Shown in pieces: positions 59,683 to 64,000 of a stretch of 64,000 nucleotides of DNA (within the stretch, counting starts at the first letter, position 1; each line of letters begins with the position of its first letter). Source of the DNA: Christiangramia aestuarii. GTDB lineage: Bacteria > Bacteroidota > Bacteroidia > Flavobacteriales > Flavobacteriaceae. The stretch covers positions 18,767 to 82,766 of the forward strand of contig NZ_VJVW01000001.1 in the NCBI RefSeq assembly GCF_009735585.1, in the 5' to 3' direction. The notes below the pieces were generated by a model. It was given only the letters and a program-made list of their open reading frames with translations, did not search any database and had not been told where the DNA came from. The position numbers and the translations under genes were made by a program.

Positions 59683-62499
59683 CTATTTTATAAACTGAAT
59701 TTGGTGATTGACCCCGTTTATTTCAGCGTTTAATATGTAAACTCCTTCTAGCCAAGAAGAATGATCAATCTCCACCGTTATTTCATTTGTTGGTGCTGGA
59801 ACCTCCCTACTTTCCTGATAGACCATGTTACCCGAAGTTGAGTAGATTTTCACTTCAAGAATTCCTGCTGAAATAGGTTGAGTAAAAAACAATCTAATTC
59901 TATCATCAGCAATAGGATTTGGAGAAATAATAAGGTCTGAAGTAGCAGTGCTTAAAATGGTCTTTGCCCCAGAACATTCAATTCCAGAAGCATTCTGACT
60001 TATACTTGTTTCCAAACCATTGCTATCATTCCAATATACTACGATTTGGGTTTTACCTTTACTAATGGTGCCACTAACAACTTCGATACTTTCTGCCGGT
60101 GTTAGTGAGAAACTGCCGGATGATGCTCCTGTTGAAGAAGATTTTCTTAATTCCCATCTACCATCAACATTACAACTGGATAGGTTAGTGATTTCCCAAT
60201 AAACGTTCGAATTAGTTGAACAGACTTCAGATACCTGAAGTTGATCGCTACCCTGACAAGCGGAAATAGGTCCGTCTGTTCCATCACAATCCTGATCAAT
60301 TCCGTCTACAGAATCATCCAAAGCACCAGGAAAAACCAAAGAATTAGAATCATCACAATCGGTATTATCCCTGACATAACCATTTGGCTGTAAACAATCT
60401 TCAATCGAAATTGAAGGATCTCCATAGCCATCGGTATCGCTATCTAAATACCAGACTTCCAAAGCGCCTATTTCCGCATCTGTATCGTCACAATCGTCGG
60501 AATTTGAAACAAAACCTTCAGGAGCAGAACATTCCTGAATGCTATTAGCCAGGTCTCCAAGTCCGTCGCCATCAACATCGGCATAAAATACTTCAGGTAT
60601 ACAGGCTTCACTCCCCGTGACAGCGATTTCAGCACTAAATTCTGAAGTGTTGCCATTAGCATCGGTTGCGGTGGAGAGGATTAGATCTCCTGAATTTAAT
60701 TGATGATCCGCCATAAGTTCAAAGCTTTTAACTAATGATTTTTTACCTTTAGGAAGATCAGATTCGTTTAATTGAAATTCACCAATATATTTTTTGCCCT
60801 GCCTGTTTCCGTCACTTTTAAACAACTGAATTTTAATTGGGTATGCTGAGTAGGCCGGATCGCTTTCAAATTTCAATTCAATATTCATAAGATTTGAAGA
60901 AAAATCGGCTACAATGAGATCAGGATAATTTTGAAGATTGTTAGGGCCATCATCAGCATCCCTAATATCGTTTTCGGTTATATTATCCTCACCGAGATCT
61001 ATACCAAATCCATTATTAAAAACACTGTTCTGTGAAATTTGATTATTAGTCACTTTAATCGAATTTACCATGGATATCGCTTTGGCATTATAAGCAATGT
61101 AGTTCTGTTCATCAGGTGACTCGCCACCTATTTTATTATCATATCCGTCAATTCGAATACCTGATTGCTTATTCCCAAGCGCATCCTTCCCAATATTTAA
61201 TCCTATATAGTTACTTACGATGAAATTATTATTAGCTTGATTCCAGATATTAATACCATTACCTGAATTACCGGAAATTACATTATCTGATATTCGGTTA
61301 TTATAACATCCCCGTCCATAGATCTCAAGGCCTTCTCTATTCGGAATACTAAAGATACCATCTTCATCAGTCCCTATAAAGTTGTATTGGATCAAATTAT
61401 TTTCTGCTGGGGAATTAATCGATTCCGAATATAAGTGAATAGCTACATCATTACCAGAAATAAGGTTTTTGCTTCCAGCTTCTCCAATTATATTATTTGT
61501 ATTAGTAATTCCTATACCGTATAAATTCGGCACTGCTAAATCTTTAGTTTTGTTCAGCCCCACAACGTTATTGATAACCGTATTGTTTTTCCCAATTATA
61601 TGTAAGCCAACATTATTCCCGGAAATTAAATTTCCATCAATAATATTATTATAAGAAGGATATGATACTCCGATTCCCGTCCGATTATTAAGAGTAGTAA
61701 TTCCATCAATACCAATTCCTACATAATTTCCCCGAACCTCGCTTTCACCGCTTTTATAACCAAAGAAAATACTGGTTCGCCAGCTACCACCAACCACGTT
61801 AGCTTCATCCGGGTTATTTCCTCCAATGAGATTGTTCTGAGAGTCATTGAAACCATCTTCACTACCAAATATAATCCCAAACGCATTTTGGAATGGAGTT
61901 AAGCCATCTGCTTGAACTCCAATAAAATTTGATTGAATGGTATGACTTCCGGAATTAACGGCCTGAATTCCAATTCCCAGATAATATTCAGCTACTTCAC
62001 CATTATTATCTTCAATTAATAATCCGAATCCTCCGATTACAAAACCTTTTATCGAACTACCAGAACTGTTACCTGTAAGAAGGAAACCCTGAGGAATTAA
62101 TTCCCTGGGCTGGTCTTGATCCCATTTTATCAATTCAAGGTTCTTACCACTCAAAACGATCTTAGGAGTGGACCAGGTATACCCTGGCTGAGTAGTTGCA
62201 TCCAATAAAATAGTTTCCGTAATAGGAGGTAAATTCTCCACCAAAGAAATAGTTTTAATTCCTTCTCCAGGAATATTGAAAAAAATATTATCCGGCTCTT
62301 TCGTTTTATTAGCATTTTCGATCGCAGCTCTAAGGGTACAATTTCCATTTACATCTGCACAGAGATTATCTTCCAGGTCAAAATCTGGAAAATCTTCCGT
62401 GCTCGTAACGGTATATGTTGCCTGTGCATTTAACTCGAAACCTAATAGCGGAATTAGTAGGATCGAAAAAAAAATTAAAAATTTGTAAAGTTTCCCCAT
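59683..62499 (-). CDS. Large T9SS-secreted protein with parallel beta-helix and metal-binding motifs
   Basis: A 938-aa secreted protein. It has a signal peptide (MGKLYKFLIFFSILLIPLLG, cleavage after LNAQ), a CSLREA-like start (NCTLRAAIENANKTKEPDNI), and a long right-handed beta-helix (about residues 130-560) of repeated N-x-I-x2-N-x-I rungs (NNLIGGN, NVISGNSGNGINIWNQANNN). Then come putative metal-binding motifs WYLDSDTDGYGDPSIS and TDCDDSNSLVFPGA, and a C-terminal type IX sorting domain (ISPNPIADDRIRLFF ... GVYILNAEINGVNHQIQFIK). It should be exported and attached to the surface or released, probably binding Ca and polysaccharide; its target is unknown. Confidence 0.9.
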   Translation of the reverse strand: MGKLYKFLIFFSILLIPLLGFELNAQATYTVTSTEDFPDFDLEDNLCADVNGNCTLRAAIENANKTKEPDNIFFNIPGEGIKTISLVENLPPITETILLDATTQPGYTWSTPKIVLSGKNLELIKWDQDQPRELIPQGFLLTGNSSGSSIKGFVIGGFGLLIEDNNGEVAEYYLGIGIQAVNSGSHTIQSNFIGVQADGLTPFQNAFGIIFGSEDGFNDSQNNLIGGNNPDEANVVGGSWRTSIFFGYKSGESEVRGNYVGIGIDGITTLNNRTGIGVSYPSYNNIIDGNLISGNNVGLHIIGKNNTVINNVVGLNKTKDLAVPNLYGIGITNTNNIIGEAGSKNLISGNDVAIHLYSESINSPAENNLIQYNFIGTDEDGIFSIPNREGLEIYGRGCYNNRISDNVISGNSGNGINIWNQANNNFIVSNYIGLNIGKDALGNKQSGIRIDGYDNKIGGESPDEQNYIAYNAKAISMVNSIKVTNNQISQNSVFNNGFGIDLGEDNITENDIRDADDGPNNLQNYPDLIVADFSSNLMNIELKFESDPAYSAYPIKIQLFKSDGNRQGKKYIGEFQLNESDLPKGKKSLVKSFELMADHQLNSGDLILSTATDANGNTSEFSAEIAVTGSEACIPEVFYADVDGDGLGDLANSIQECSAPEGFVSNSDDCDDTDAEIGALEVWYLDSDTDGYGDPSISIEDCLQPNGYVRDNTDCDDSNSLVFPGALDDSVDGIDQDCDGTDGPISACQGSDQLQVSEVCSTNSNVYWEITNLSSCNVDGRWELRKSSSTGASSGSFSLTPAESIEVVSGTISKGKTQIVVYWNDSNGLETSISQNASGIECSGAKTILSTATSDLIISPNPIADDRIRLFFTQPISAGILEVKIYSTSGNMVYQESREVPAPTNEITVEIDHSSWLEGVYILNAEINGVNHQIQFIK

Positions 62500-62867
62500 G
62501 ACGATTATTTTTTAATTAATTACAGTTAAGTTCAAACGTTTAGGGATAAAATAATATGCTGTAATATAAATTATAACTTCTTAGCAATCAAGGGGGAAAA
62601 CACCCTATTTATCTGATATATAGAAGTTTACGCTTTATTCAAGTTTTTATACAGTAAATTCATCAGAATCCTAAAGGCTTAATAACCAGAATTATAATTT
62701 GGTATTCATGGAAAAGAGGAATATCAAAAAGGATAATTCAAAAAGGAATTATTAGTTAAACAGTTTTCGCAGATCAAAAACTCCGCTATTACTTAAAAAG
62801 GATATAGTTATTTTTATAATCATAGCCCAATCAATAAAGATTAGGCTATGATTATTAATCCAGATTG
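62500..62867. other. Intergenic region between two T9SS protein genes
   Basis: 368 bp with no supported gene. The AGGGGGAAAACACCCT dyad at 62591-62606 is the only striking structure. The rest is AT-rich. Confidence 0.4.
62591..62606. promoter_or_regulatory. G/C-run dyad upstream of the T9SS protein gene
   Basis: AGGGGGAAAACACCCT is an imperfect dyad (AGGG-G / C-CCCT) standing out from AT-rich DNA, 92 bp before the start codon of the beta-helix protein gene. It could be a regulator binding site; the regulator is unknown. Confidence 0.4.
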
Positions 62868-64000
62868 CTACTTCAATAGCTTTATTTGATATTCCTGTGA
62901 TTCACTTTTTGCTCTTAGAACATATACTCCCTGTTCCCAACCGCTATGATCCAGAGGCCAATAATACTCACCTCCATCTTTACTCACTTCAAGCTTTATC
63001 GTATCTAATTGACGACCATAAAGATCATATACACGTATAGTAAATAATTCATCAATTCCTCTATCAGAGAATTTCAACCATAACCCATCTGGCTCTAAGG
63101 GATTCGGCGAAACCGTTAACTGATAGGATGTAGAGGATAATGATAAAGTTGATTTTGTGTAACAGCCAGTAGATGTCATGGTTCTCTTTTTCTCTTTTCC
63201 TTTACTATCTTTCCAATAAATAACAACCTGGGTTATTCCCTTAGGATTATTGGGGCTATAGAAATAGTTATCTCCTGGTAAAGCAAAGAAAGAGCCTATA
63301 CCATCAGCATTTTTATACTTCCTAACCTGCCAGTTTATTAGAACAGTACAGGAGGCAGGGTTATTGACTAGCCAACGACTCATATTTTCCTTATCTGAAC
63401 ATACTTCCATAATGTTCAAAACATCGGTACCGATACAATCCAAAGGAGTATCCTCCCCATCACAATCTTGATCTATACCATCTCCACGAACCTCAAAAGC
63501 TCCAGGATAAATTGTATCTTCTGAGTCATTACAATCGGAATTATTCAGGCTAAAACCGAATCCTGGATCTATACAGTATTTTTCTCCCGCATCATTTTGA
63601 TCACCGTAGCCGTCAAAATCATTATCTACGTAGTAAGTAACAGTCGCCGCACCAACATTAACATTTAAGGGATCACAATCGTCCTCATCCAAGACCCCAT
63701 CATTATCATCATCTGTATCGCATGCGTCACCAAATCCATCACCATCAAAATCTTCCTGTGAAGGATTAGGAGTATTGATGCAATTATCTTGATCATCTAA
63801 GATACCATCTTGATCTGAGTCGGTTTCCTCTGTAGTATCACAAACATCCCCAATTCCATCCCCATCGGCATCAGCCTGAGTTGGATTGGCATCTGCTGGA
63901 CAGTTATCACAACCATCAGGTACACTATCTCCATCTGTGTCGATTCTATCATCAAAGCCTAAACATATATCACAGCCGTCAGGGATACTATCTCCATCGG
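62868..64000 (-). CDS. T9SS-secreted protein with thrombospondin type 3 repeats (5' end cut by window edge)
   Basis: The frame is open from the window edge to 62868 without a stop, covering the last 377 or so residues. The N-terminal visible part is a run of calcium-binding thrombospondin type 3 repeats (DxDxDG-type: CDTDDDNDGVLDEDDCDP, CDGVGDGID-like with D at every second or third position). Next come two putative metal-binding motifs (YYVDNDFDGYGDQNDA; NDSEDTIYPGAFEVRG) and a C-terminal sorting domain ending SQEYQIKLLK, similar to the neighbouring protein. It should be a large surface protein exported by the type IX system; the N-terminal domains lie outside this window. Confidence 0.88.
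   Translation of the reverse strand, partial: DGDSIPDGCDICLGFDDRIDTDGDSVPDGCDNCPADANPTQADADGDGIGDVCDTTEETDSDQDGILDDQDNCINTPNPSQEDFDGDGFGDACDTDDDNDGVLDEDDCDPLNVNVGAATVTYYVDNDFDGYGDQNDAGEKYCIDPGFGFSLNNSDCNDSEDTIYPGAFEVRGDGIDQDCDGEDTPLDCIGTDVLNIMEVCSDKENMSRWLVNNPASCTVLINWQVRKYKNADGIGSFFALPGDNYFYSPNNPKGITQVVIYWKDSKGKEKKRTMTSTGCYTKSTLSLSSTSYQLTVSPNPLEPDGLWLKFSDRGIDELFTIRVYDLYGRQLDTIKLEVSKDGGEYYWPLDHSGWEQGVYVLRAKSESQEYQIKLLK

Noticed and set aside
62581..62606. Third leader-peptide-like ORF (GVFPLDC-stop) before the T9SS gene
   Set aside because: An in-frame TAG immediately precedes the GVFPLDC codons and there is no start codon, so it cannot be a peptide like the susC leaders. Only the DNA motif is reported.
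63692..64000. Tandem DNA repeat or low-complexity array
   Set aside because: The periodicity comes from calcium-binding thrombospondin type 3 repeats in an open coding frame.

Overview
The window looks like a chromosomal segment of a marine-type Flavobacteriaceae bacterium (Bacteroidota), perhaps close to Gramella/Christiangramia; the genus is only an impression. The reasons are a SusC/SusD pair, two large proteins with type IX secretion C-terminal sorting signals, many Bacteroidota-style lipoproteins and signal peptides, families largely confined to flavobacteria (Lacal_2735-type, DUF5723), AT-rich intergenic DNA and TAnnTTTG-like promoters. I see no rRNA, tRNA, insertion sequence, CRISPR array or phage.

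Region by region. 1-5.4 kb (minus): a molybdenum hydroxylase locus with the Mo subunit, the 2Fe-2S subunit, a ModE-like regulator, a cysteine desulfurase and XdhC (cut by the window edge), plus a CDGSH protein. 5.6-9.8 kb: an MFS permease, two small exported proteins and a ScyD-like lipoprotein. 10-15 kb: a PLP enzyme with a long N-terminal extension and PEP synthase. 15-20 kb: a secreted protein, a DUF2200 pair, and a five-PAS histidine kinase with its response regulator. 20.2-24.3 kb: a TetR-controlled MDR reductase/DJ-1 operon, a Lacal_2735 protein and a second MDR reductase. 24.3-29.2 kb: an HTH/DUF2975/DUF6624 operon, an amine-oxidase-like flavoprotein preceded by a 48-codon ORF, a TolB-like protein and a DHFR-like reductase.

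29.2-40.8 kb is the most distinctive part. One minus-strand unit runs susC, susD, isoaspartyl peptidase, cyanophycinase, YfcC permease. It looks like a system for taking up and degrading cyanophycin or other beta-aspartyl peptides. Upstream of susC lie two short ORFs whose C-terminal 15 residues are nearly identical (CKP[LF]TL[ML]GLQPIFDC-stop) although their codons differ. They are followed by a potential stem-loop in the leader, and a second long hairpin separates susD from the catabolic genes. A divergent amidohydrolase and an S41 peptidase adjoin.

40.9-45 kb holds thiol and sulfur functions: two thioredoxin-fold proteins, an MBL-fold/double-rhodanese protein, a small exported rhodanese, and a methyltransferase. 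45-50 kb is a TetR/ABC/HlyD/TolC export operon whose ABC protein has degenerate ATPase motifs. 50.3-55.6 kb carries lipoproteins (META domain, M49-like metallopeptidase), a paralogous pair of small membrane proteins and a DUF5723 outer-membrane-type protein. 55.6-59.6 kb is the tesA / ybbA-ybbP divergent arrangement. 59.7-64 kb holds two T9SS-exported proteins with metal-binding or thrombospondin type 3 repeats, the second cut by the window edge.
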